Assembly (NCBI RefSeq): GCF_037975245.1
Contig: NC_092575.1
Span: forward strand, 9,456,001-9,520,000
Length of the DNA: 64,000 nt
Source: Apostichopus japonicus
Taxonomy: Eukaryota; Echinodermata; Holothuroidea; Aspidochirotida; Stichopodidae
Direction of reading: 5' to 3'
The position numbers and the translations under genes were made by a program. The notes under the pieces are model-generated. The model was not told the origin of the DNA. It searched no databases and worked only from the letters and a program-made list of their open reading frames with translations. Positions 47,701 to 62,124 of this stretch are shown here, one piece after another. The stretch's first letter is position 1, and each line of letters opens with the position of its first letter.

Positions 47701-48110
47701 TCATGTATCACAACTGATTAGCGTAAGGTACAGTAAACAGGTGATCCTGTAATAGTGGCCGCAGTGTGTATCATGTATCACAACATATTCAAGTTAGGTA
47801 CAGTGAACACGTGATCCTGTAATAGTGGGTGTGTATCATGTATCACAACATATTCAAGTTAGGTACAGTGAACACGTGATCCTCTATAGTGGGTGTGTAT
47901 CATGTATCACAACTGATTAAAGTAAGGTACAGTAAACACGTGATCCTGTAATAGTGGGTGTGTATCATGTATCACAACTGATTAAAGTAAGGTACAGTAA
48001 ACACGTGATCCTGTAATAGTGGGTGTGTATCATGTATCACAACATATTCAAGTAAGGTACATTGAACACGTGATCCCGTAATATTATGTACGATGTATCA
48101 GAACTGATTC
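44715..48110 (+). repeat. 65-69 bp satellite-like array, about 50 units, with an E-box in most units
   Basis: The consensus unit runs GTAAGGTACAATAAACACGT, then GATCCTGTAATAGTGGGTGT, GTACCATGCATGTATCATAA and CTGATTAAA (69 bp). A shorter class of about 65 bp has GTGTGTATCATGTATCACAA in place of the longer CATGCATG form. Most units contain the palindrome CACGTG, with occasional ACTTGA, CACGCG or CAGGTG variants. Blocks of several units are themselves repeated: a segment near 46567 recurs at 47032 (period about 465 bp), and one near 45166 recurs near 46180. Minus-strand open frames of 70-114 codons are readings of this repeat. Confidence 0.97.
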
Positions 48111-48299
48111 GAGTTAGTGTGTAATACCAAAACAACCAGGAGATCCCTGACTATTAATGAGCTTTTAAATATTATCATGGCCGCTTTAAATGGCAATCTT
48201 AATCACATGAAAATTAGAGGAATCAAATCAAGCTTACCGATGTCAGAAATGGATATTTGTAGTCGAAAAGAAACTGAACTTAAACATGAGCCGGCTTAC

Positions 48300-48434
48300 A
48301 TTACTAAGTGTGATAGGTATACGTGGTCTTCTAATGGGGCAGGCTGCAGTAGATTGTCGGACGACGCCAATTCCTCCACTTTTACAGTGTCCTATAGTTG
48401 ACAAGATATAAGCTGCAAGGAACGGTATGGGTAC
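48300..48434 (-). CDS. Exon-like open frame, unassigned
   Basis: On the minus strand a strong acceptor-like sequence (TATTGTTTTCAG) precedes exactly 45 codons ending at a GTAAGC donor, phase 0 at both ends. The peptide starts VPIPFLAAYILSTIGHCKSG and ends IRRPRIPITLSN. It matches no family I know. It starts about 190 bp right of the E-box satellite. Splice-site pairs of this quality also arise by chance, so support is modest. Confidence 0.2.
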
Positions 48435-49054
48435 CTGAAAACAATATGTTACTGCATCCATCAAAATTACACCTGGAACAATGACACTTCATATATAGTT
48501 TCAAATGTTAGCAACTGAAATTAACATTAAATTTGTCAGTTAATGTATCGCTAATTAGTTGCAGCCATCTGGTTTCAACTGGCAGCATACAATCACTTAG
48601 ATAGTAACACTGAGGGGTTCAGGGGGTATCTAATAATGTGTCATTACACTGCAGTTATAGCAACACAAAATACAGATTTTTAGCAATACGAAACTGCATA
48701 CTGATAGTATCGCTGGGATAAGAAATGAAAACAAGACAGGTGTTGTAGCAGATACAAAAAAAAAAAAAGATACAAATCGGAAGGCGCATGTAGGACGATA
48801 GGGAAGAATAATTGATGAGTAAAATATCTACAAAGTACACCCTCAGTATATTAAACAGTAAAACAGACAGAGAGAGAGAGAGATAAAGATGAAAGCAGAT
48901 GTAATAATGCACTCCAAAAACAAGTGCTCTAAAAGACGTTTTCAAAACTGTTGATATCCCATATTGCAAAGGAAAATATTTAAAAAAGGTGACATAAATA
49001 TATCGAAATTCCATAGACCACACATTTCATAACAATGTCGTTTAACCACAGGTA

Positions 49055-53071
<4,017 letters not shown>

Positions 53072-53470
53072 ACATAAGGGAAGCCTGCATGAACCATATC
53101 ATCACGTTAGTCACCACGTTAGACATAAGGAAAGCCTGCATGAACCATATCATCACGTTAATAACCACGTTAGACATAAGGGAAGCCTGCATGAACCATA
53201 TCATCACGTTAGTCACCACGTTAGACATAAGGGAAGCCTGCATGAACCATATCATCACGTTAGACAACACGTTAGACATAATGGAAGCCTGCATGAACCA
53301 TATCATCACGTTAGACATCACGTTAGACATACGGGAAGCCTGCATGAACCATATCATCACGTTAGTCACCACGTTAGACATAAGGGAAGCCTGCATTTAC
53401 CATATCATCACGTTAGACATCACGTTAGACATAATGGAAGCCTGCATGAACCATATCATCACGTTAGACA
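53072..53470 (+). repeat. 51 bp minisatellite, about 8 copies
   Basis: The unit begins CATGAACCATATCATCACGT and continues with TTAGTCACCACGTTAGACAT before AAGGGAAGCCTG. Copies differ at a few sites (GTCACC/GACATC/ATAACC, AAGGG/AATGG). The period is a multiple of three, which keeps two plus frames and one minus frame open. I treat these as non-coding. Confidence 0.97.
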
Positions 53471-56400
53471 TTTACTCAATGGTGATATCTTTGTTTTAAT
53501 TAATTATATTGATTTCATTGTGTAATACATGTTTACACGTTGACATCTTCGCATTACTTTTGCGTCTCCTCAATTGCTTTTAAGGTCAAAGTTTGTATTC
53601 CAGTAGAGAAACATGAAATAATAAAGTGACTGAGTTCATAAGAGACGATCGCAGATTAAAGATCAAATATAAAAATTTAAGAATTTAAGAATATGAGAAT
53701 TTACAGACAGCAAAGACTTGAATAGCTGAACATAATAATAATAAAATGTTACACTGAACCGTGATATGGTTTGAATTAGAAGTACAGCTATAAATAGAAA
53801 TGGTGTGAAATAGGATTTAATGCCATGATCGCTAACTAGATATGGAATGAATATAAAACTTGAGAAAGGAAAGTACCGATGTTATACTATACTTTGATAT
53901 ATATATTAAGCTGGTATACGACATGCCAGCCACGAGTCTCACTTCCTCTAAAAACCTCTTCTGATGCCAATCAAGTCAAGGTCATGCCCAAACAATAATG
54001 CTGAGAGTCAAATTTTCAATTAACACAAAAATTGAAAGAAGACGATAAAATAACATTTTACGTTCCCATTTCTTGTTCTATAAAGTGCATGCCATATCAG
54101 TCTTTGCCCTAAATATCATTTCTTTACGAACGATACAGTAATAATTGGAGGTACGGTAATGATGAAATATGTCAAGGAGTCACGCAGGTTATAATACTAC
54201 ACTGTCCATAGCGTCGTAAATGGGTGTTTTTATTTCTAGTACTTTCCAACCTAATTTGAATTTAGATGGCGTTTCGTGTTTAAGTTGGCATCAAATTGAT
54301 CATTCAAGAAGCCAAGGATCACGCAATGAACCAACGCACTCGCTGACAAAGGGGTTAATATGCATACAAAAAATAATTAATATTAATTTCACTCTCTTTG
54401 GTCTTCTGTTCATCAACGAACGTAATTGTAAAACGTATGTTTAAAACAGACATTAATTATGCACGTCAATGTGCCAATTTTGAAGTATATCGTAATAGCA
54501 GAAACCTGCATTCTTTGTAGTTTTAAGAAATGCCATTCCCTTATCGGCACATCTTTAACCCAACTGCGCCAAGCTTCCAGGCCGCAACTTTGTTGTAACT
54601 TGATTTTAATTATGAAATACTCGTCAACAAACGTTCTTGTGGGTTATTTTAGGATGATGAAATAAATGTATGATTGCAAACTATCTCGATATGTCAACCA
54701 ACAATCTGTAAGCATTTAACTCACTTTCAGGTTCTGGTTCCGAATAAAACAAGTCAAGTGTTTTCAATTATGAAGTGGGAAAGCTGCATTGATACGTACA
54801 TCCCTATAGGTTTTATGTCGTATTCGTGTATGTTTAATATAATGATTATATATATACGAAAACTACTCATTTCTACATTTTAACATGTAAGGGTGCGGAA
54901 GGTGATGCTAGGAATTTCGAGTTGACGGCAGATTTTGTCTTCTTGTAGATGTGATAGAAAGTTAATGAATCCTCCAAATAAAGATACTGTCAAGAACAGC
55001 TTTAGTTGTGAACTGTCCGAAAACGTCACGTTCACGAAACAGTTAATAAATATGCATGCTTGTTATTCATCACTAATCGACACAATATGCTCAAGTGAAA
55101 CTTCCACTAAGCTTATAGTTTTCTGCATGTATGAGTTTTAAACAGTCTTTCCATATATTTTAATCACTATCGAACCCGTCTCGAGGGAAAGCATTTTTCG
55201 CTTCAAAACTCCATCTCTTCAGTTTGTTGAACTCAAAGTGTTAATGAAGTCAGTTTATTGCTATGAGCGCCACTGTGCAAAAAGGTGTTGATAGAGGAAT
55301 GCCGATAGCTAAAAGTTGAGTGACTGGGGACAAGTCTTTACACTGGATTCAAAGGTTGTCAGTAGCATAAGCTAGATATGTACTTTTAGTTTCTATCAAC
55401 GGTGTTGAAACAACAGGAAGAAATGTAATTGGCTAGTTATGTCCCCTTTGTGAATCGGCCAAAACTGTACTTTTGAGAGAACCAAGTATTTGATCGGGTA
55501 ATTTCAATAGGTCATTGAGTTCAAATTGTTATGTAAAGTAACATATCATGACTGCTATATCTAATATATTCAAATTACAAGCAGGAAAGGCTACTTTACT
55601 GTGTCATTTAAAGGCTCAAGTTTTGAATTGTCTCGCAGTGTCTCGTAACTAGCACTGTCAAATATCAATACTTTTGAGAGATGGAAAATTCTCCAGACTT
55701 CTTACAACTGAGCTGTAGTCACTACAGTAATTTCAATGTTAAGAAGATGAACTAACCAAAGGTAGTATTTCAAGGACAGGGTGAACAGGAGATGGTGAGA
55801 GCCCGGGAGGGGATGCCACCATAACAAATATCAAATTCAGTTTGCAAATGGGCTAAGTTGGTCTTGAGTGGCATGAGTGGTCTAGGCCCTATTGTAGTTT
55901 TGGTTCAAAGAATAATAACGCAATATGGTCTACATAACATAAAGTCATGTTGAGCCTTTAGGTACATTGGCTCTGCCTCAATATTTATTATTCAGTACTA
56001 TTTCATATTCACTGTCTGCGTTTTAGTCGGCAGAGTTTCAGAGCTTGTATGCTTAAATGAAATTGAACACATGTAAAAGCACTTTTCAACAACGCGACTT
56101 CTTGAGGTGAATCTGTTGCGAGTATGTATGAGGCTGGTTGCACCAGTCACACCTCGAATTGATAGCCTGGAGAAGGTTGGCGTGAAAGCTTCGATTACAT
56201 AGCGACATTTGGGCGCCAGGGAACGGACCACGTACACCTTAGTAGGCTGTTACTCATAGGTGATTCGCGCCTACAGTATTGCTAGTTTGTGTTATGAAGC
56301 AGGGATCCCGTCGACAATACGATGTTACACCAATTCTGAATTATGATAGAAGAATAAAGAGGGCGTAAGGTCCTACAGTGTGTAAAGTGTTAAGATGAGC

Positions 56401-56633
56401 TACTGTGCGGAATGAAGTTCCCAGCAACAGTGATCGCGTTGCTGTATGCAAGAACTCTTAGTGTATACACCTCCTATTTTTGCACTGTTTCCACACTTGT
56501 TTCGCCTTGCCATGAGTTAGTTTATGTTTTCGATGTGTTAATTTAGAACAAGCCTACACTAAATACTTTCTTAGTAAATATTTGTGAAAACGAAAACGAA
56601 CCTACAGAGTTAGATAATATCAAGCAACCACAA
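53471..56633. other. Intergenic, nothing recognised
   Basis: AT-rich sequence. Several short plus-strand frames at 54220-55141 have no recognisable features. Confidence 0.45.
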
Positions 56634-57597
56634 TGCTATAGCAGCTGATAGTATATGGACAGAATAACACGATAACACGATGCTATAGCAGCTGAGAGTA
56701 TGGACAGAATAACACGATAACACGATGCTATAGCAGCTGAGAGTATGGACAGAATAACACGATAACACGATGTTATAACAGCTGAGAGTATGGACAGAAT
56801 AACACGATAACACGATGTTATAGCAGCTGAGAGTATGGACAGAATAACACGATAACACGATGCTATAGCAGCTGAGAGTATGGACAGAATAACACGATAA
56901 CACGATGTTATAGCAGCTGATAGTATGGACAGAATAACACGATAACACGATGTTATAGCAGCTGAGAGTATGGACAGAATAACACGATAACACGATGCTA
57001 TGGCAGCTGAGAGTATGGACAGAATAACACGATAACACGATGCTATAGCAGCTGATAGTATGGACAGAATAACACGATAACACGATGCTATGGCAGCTGA
57101 TAGTATGGACAGAATAACACGATAACACGATGTTATAGCAGCTGATAGTATGGACAGAATAACACGATAACACGATGCTATAGCAGCTGATAGTATGGAC
57201 AGAATAACACGATAACACGATGTTATAGCAGCTGATAGTATGGACAGAATAACACGATAACACGATGTTATAGCAGCTGATAGTATGGACAGAATAACAC
57301 GATAACACGATGTTATAGCAGCTGAGAGTATGGACAGAATAACACGATAACACGATGCTATGGCAGCTGAGAGTATGGACAGAATAACACGATAACACGA
57401 TGCTATAGCAGCTGAGAGTATGGACAGAATAACACGATAACACGATGTATGGCAGCTGAGAGTATGGACAGAATAACACGATAACACGATGTTATAGCAG
57501 CTGAGAGTATGGACAGAATAACACGATAACACGATGTTATAGCAGCTGAGAGTATGGACAGAATAACACGATGCTCTAGAAGCTGATAGTATGGACA
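56634..57597 (+). repeat. 45 bp minisatellite, about 21 copies, CAGCTG in nearly every unit
   Basis: The unit reads GCTATAGCAGCTGAGAGTAT, GGACAGAATAACACGATAAC, ACGAT. Variation is confined to a few positions (GCTATA/GTTATA/GCTATGG, GAGAG/GATAG). Nearly every unit keeps a CAGCTG E-box. Minus-strand open frames of 289 and 329 codons, cysteine/serine-rich in appearance, are readings of the repeat. Confidence 0.97.
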
Positions 57598-59327
57598 GAA
57601 CAACGATTTGTTCTGGGGTTTTCATGCTAGCTTGAATTTCACTGTAATTTTTGTCCCATGTGGGATATGTATAAGCATTGTCAGGAGCTCTTTAGAGTGT
57701 TGATTTTGTAGTATGAAATGCAGGCGACATGCATTGTTTTGGTTATTTGGCAAGTAGTTTTCTACTTTCTGGGGACGTAAGTTAACTCAATATTTGATGC
57801 GCTTGAGCATATCATTCGATTTGAAATCATTGGCTCACCGATAGTTCCATATCGATAAACCTAGGCCGTTTCTTCTGTTAAGCGATAGGAAAGATAACAT
57901 AAACACTAACAATTGCCGTCTAGTCTTTCAACAAATCAGTAGCGCTGAAATTAATCGTTTAGATAACTCTACCCTCAAATTCATTTCCTTCATCTGTGTT
58001 TCTGCCCGGGAATCATCAAATTTAAGAACTGCCCAGACTCTTTTATCACTGAAGGTGTTAACTTAATTGAATCTCGGATCTTGAATCGAAGACTCGTGAG
58101 AATATAATTTCGGCATTTCCCGGAGAGGAGTCAAGCTACTCACTTTTCCTCAACAGTTTTTGTTTGCTGGCGGATAGTTTGTTGCCAAAGAGGTCTCAGT
58201 TCCAACACCAAGGAAGACGCTTCTTGGAATATAACACTGTGCGTGTAGTGATTTCACACGTGTAGTAAACAATAATTAGAACTATCGGCCTTTGAACTTC
58301 AGCTCAAGTATAGTAGGAACTTAGAGGAAGTGGAGGATGAGAGCAGAATACTTCATGAACCCGAACAACACCGCCACCAACAAACGTCAGTATAAACACA
58401 CTGACAAATGGCTATGATTTGTTCTCAGTCAATCGTCAATACATCGACACAAGAATGCGATTTGTTTTCGAGTTAGACCGATGCTGATCTTTGTAGCATT
58501 CATCGTGATACAATCTGTTAATTTTGTCTTACGTAAAATCAGCAAAGATATACAGTAAATTGTTATATATAGCGAATAGATGCCCCAGGCACCTTGTTAG
58601 GGGGGGGGGGGGATTGGTAACAGTAAGCCAATTGCTCAATATAATAGTATTCTGGTAACAGCAACACACATGCTTTATCTTGCAGTATCCACTTCACTTA
58701 AGAGCTAATTAATTAATACTTTTACCCTCAAAACCTTGCAAACAAGATATTCAAAAGACACCAATGCTGAAGAGGAAGACTATTAACACGTCATGTAATA
58801 AGTGTTAATCTTTTCTCCCTTTTAAGACCGGAAGAGGAACGCGTTGTAATCACGGTGATTAAAGGATAAACAATTTCCAACTTGATGTGTTACTGCAGAA
58901 CCTGCAGAGGTTGTCAGTGTTAATTTGTTTCAAGGAGTACTAGGTTTTAAATGCCTTTTAAGTTTTATCATATATATTTGCCCTGAGGTAGAATACGTTA
59001 CAGTACTCTAAAAGGAAAAGGCAAATATTCCTTACTCGTGAACACGAGCTCAACTTAACGAAATGCAGTATCATCATAAATTATTATTATAGCCCAAATG
59101 TTAATGTGTTGCACTTTTCAAACCAATGCTTTTAAATAAAGCAATGAAGTAATATCCACTTTTAATAAGACACCACTTACTTATGCAGTTCAAATTTCTC
59201 TTTGGATTTGCTAACCTGTAACCCTGCAGTAGCGAGGTCATATATAGGCCTTATGCAGAGACTTCGGTGTTAACTACATGTTTTGAACAGGCGAAATTAA
59301 TGTAACGAAAAATACCAATTCATTGAC
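57598..59327. other. Intergenic, nothing recognised
   Basis: No supported exon. A G-run of about 13 lies at 58601-58613. Confidence 0.45.
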
Positions 59328-59612
59328 TTAACATAACAAAACACATAGAAATTTCTTGAACAGAATAACAAATCTGTGCATGAGCCAAACATATTGAACG
59401 GTCAATTTTAAGCCAAATTTATTAACGTAAGAATTCTTTGATGACTGTGTAAAGATCTCACTCATTTTTCGAAAACTGTTTTTCTGCCACTGGTTGTTGT
59501 CAATGATACTATCAGTGTTAGAGGCTTTACCGAGTACTAGTATACTACTACTAGTCCTGTCTGTCATGTTTTCATTGAGCTTTAGACTATTTTCATTCGC
59601 CCAATTATACAT
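59328..59612 (-). pseudogene. Probable LINE reverse-transcriptase remnant
   Basis: The minus-strand frame starts MYNWANENSLKLNENMTD and continues to SILVLGKASN. The WxxxNxLKLNxxxT...LVLG spacing is characteristic of the segment just after the catalytic motif in non-LTR (Jockey/CR1-like) reverse transcriptases. The catalytic FADD/YADD motif is not present in the preceding 300 bp, so only a short truncated piece remains. The end of the frame (KFGLKLTVQYVWLMHRFVIL) no longer looks like the family. The call rests on one short motif. Confidence 0.35.
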
Positions 59613-59639
59613 CTGCCATATAAACTTTTAAATTTAATT

Positions 59640-60582
59640 CGACCTATCTATTTAAGCGACGCTTCTTTCCTAGATCGAAAGTTGTTTTTCTAGGTTCTGG
59701 ACTATAATTTACCGCGATCCGCGTATCAGACGGCGAACGGAGAAGCTGTCAGCTACTGTTACACGGTGTAGCATAATCTGATTGAGCTCATAAGGTAAAC
59801 ACACCAAAAGCTATTACATGCAACTTACAAGGCCAATTTTGCGCATTAATTGGATAGCTAAATAACTGATTCTCTAACTGTTGGCAAGATTTTTTTTTTG
59901 TCATCTAGCTGTGTTGATTCAAACGAGTTTTTCAAATTTATTTCTCGCTTAATCGCGGAAAAGCGACGACTTGAAGATGTTTTCGTGACCTTCATTTGTC
60001 CGGCAGACAAATAGAAAATTTCGTTTTATCCCTCGAAAAATCACACAGAATGGGATGAAAAAAATATTCATCGATTTATTTTTATAGCAAAAACAGGAAC
60101 ATCGTCTGAAATAGTTTTGGTCACGAATTCTTGACACAATGTTTTCTCATGGACAAAGCTAGGAGTAAAGTAAGCGACAAACCAAGTTGATTAGAAGGAG
60201 GAAAACCACTCGCATCCGGATGCAATCTAACGCGGAAACCGACAAAGGTTAAATGAAAGGACTAAAAGGATAGCATTCAAGCTCAAAAGAGGCAGCGAGG
60301 AGTCTAAGAGATTAAACCAAAATAATATCTGACTTGAAAAATCAAAGAAACAGCCACTGACACTGGGCAATGTCTTTCGAAATATTTATAATGTTTCCGT
60401 TTCATAGACACAAATATTTGACTAAAGATAATATATCCTGAAGTCAGTAATAGCATGATAAGTAACCCATGGGAATCATTTCTATGCAATAAAATTAAGA
60501 CAGGAAAAGAAACTACATGGTGTTATTTAATTCAAAGTAAAATAACTTTATCAAAGAATGTAGTTCACCGTATAGTTATATA
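59640..60582. other. Intergenic, nothing recognised
   Basis: AT-rich sequence between the reverse-transcriptase remnant and the 16 bp array. No supported feature. Confidence 0.45.
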
Positions 60583-62063
60583 TGGCATTACAAGGATGGC
60601 ATTACAAGGATATGGCATTACAAGGATATGATATAACAAGGCTATGGTATTACAAGGCTATGGTATTACAAGACTATTGCATTACAAGAATATGACATTA
60701 TAGGCTTTGGCATTAAAAGGCTATGGCATCACAAGGCTATGGCATTACAAGGATATAGCATTACACGGATATGTCATTACAAGGCTCTGGTATTACAAGG
60801 CTTTGGTATTACAAGGCTTTGGTATTACAAGGCTTTGGTATTACAAGGCTATGGTATTACAAGGATATGTCATTACAAGGCTCTGGTATTACAAGGCTCT
60901 GGTATTACAAGGCTTTGGTATTACAAGGCTTTGGCATTACAAGGCTATGGCATCACAAGGCTATGGCATTACAAGGATATAGCATTACACGGATATGTCA
61001 TTACAAGGCTCTGGTATTACAAGGCTCTGGTATTACAAGGCTTTGGTATTACAAGGCTTTGGTATTACAAGGCTTTGGTATTACAAGGCTATGGTATTAC
61101 ACGGATATGTCATTACAAGGCTCTGGTATTACAAGGCTCTGGTATTACAAGGCTTTGGTATTACAAGGCTTTGGCATTACAAGGCTTTGGTATTACAAGG
61201 CTTTGGTATTACAAGGATATGTCATTAAAAGGTTCTGGTATTACAAGGCTCTGGTATTACAAGGCTTTGGTATTACAAGGCTTTGGTATTACAAGGCTTT
61301 GGTATTACAAGGCTTTGGTATTACAAGGCTATGGTATTACAAGGATATGTCATTAAAAGGCTCTGGTATTACAAGGCTCTGGTATTACAAGGCTCTGGTA
61401 TTACAAGGCTTTGATATTGCAAGGCTTTGGCATTACAAGGCTTTGGTATTACAAGGCTTTGTTATTACAAGGCTTTGGTATTTCAAGGCTTTGGTATTAC
61501 AAGGCTTTGGTATTACAAGGCTTTAGTATTACAAGGCTTTGGTATTACAAGGATATGTCATTAAAAGGCTCTGGTATTACAAGGCTCTGGTATTACAAGG
61601 CTTTGGTATTACAAGGCTTTGGCATTACAAGGCTTTGGTATTACAAGGCTTTGGTATTACAAGGCTTTGGTATTACAAGGCTTTGGTATTACAAGGATAT
61701 GTCATTACAAGGCTCTGGTATTACAAGGCTTTGGCATTACAAGGCTTTGGTATTACAAGGCTTTGGTATTACAAGGCTTTGGTATTACAAGGCTATGGTA
61801 TTACAAGGATATGTCATTACAAGGCTCTGGTATTACAAGGCTTTGTTATTACAAGGCTTTGGTATTTCAAGGCTTTGGTATTACAAGGCTTTGGTATTAC
61901 AAGGCTTTGGTATTACAAGGCTTTGGTATTACAAGGATATGTCATTAAAAGGCTCTGGTATTACAAGGCTTTGGTATTACAAGGCTTTGGTATTACAAGG
62001 CTTTGGCATTACAAGGCTTTGGTATTACAAGGCTTTGGTATTACAAGGCTTTGGTATTACAAG
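60583..62063 (+). repeat. 16 bp minisatellite, about 90 copies
   Basis: The main unit is GGCTTTGGTATTACAA, with GGCTCTGG, GGCTATGG and GGATATGTCATTACAA variants in a loosely regular order. Three units make 48 bp, so any frame reads through all three unit phases and all three forward frames stay open (LWYYKALVLQGFGIT..). Long open frames of 200-250 codons are therefore expected and are not evidence of a gene. The last units change to AAGGATATATATATAAGGAT and merge into (TA)n. Confidence 0.97.
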
Positions 62064-62076
62064 GATATATATATAA

Positions 62077-62120
<44 letters not shown>
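62064..62120. repeat. (TA)n microsatellite fused to the 16 bp array
   Basis: About 55 bp of TA repeats directly continuous with a GGATAT-type unit. Confidence 0.93.

Positions 62121-62124
<4 letters not shown>

Noticed and set aside
44715-48110. CRISPR array
   Set aside because: Units are contiguous without unique spacers, and the surroundings are plainly eukaryotic.
56610-57625. Minus-strand frames of 289 and 329 codons, cysteine/serine-rich
   Set aside because: They are readings of the 45 bp minisatellite, with two overlapping frames open at once.
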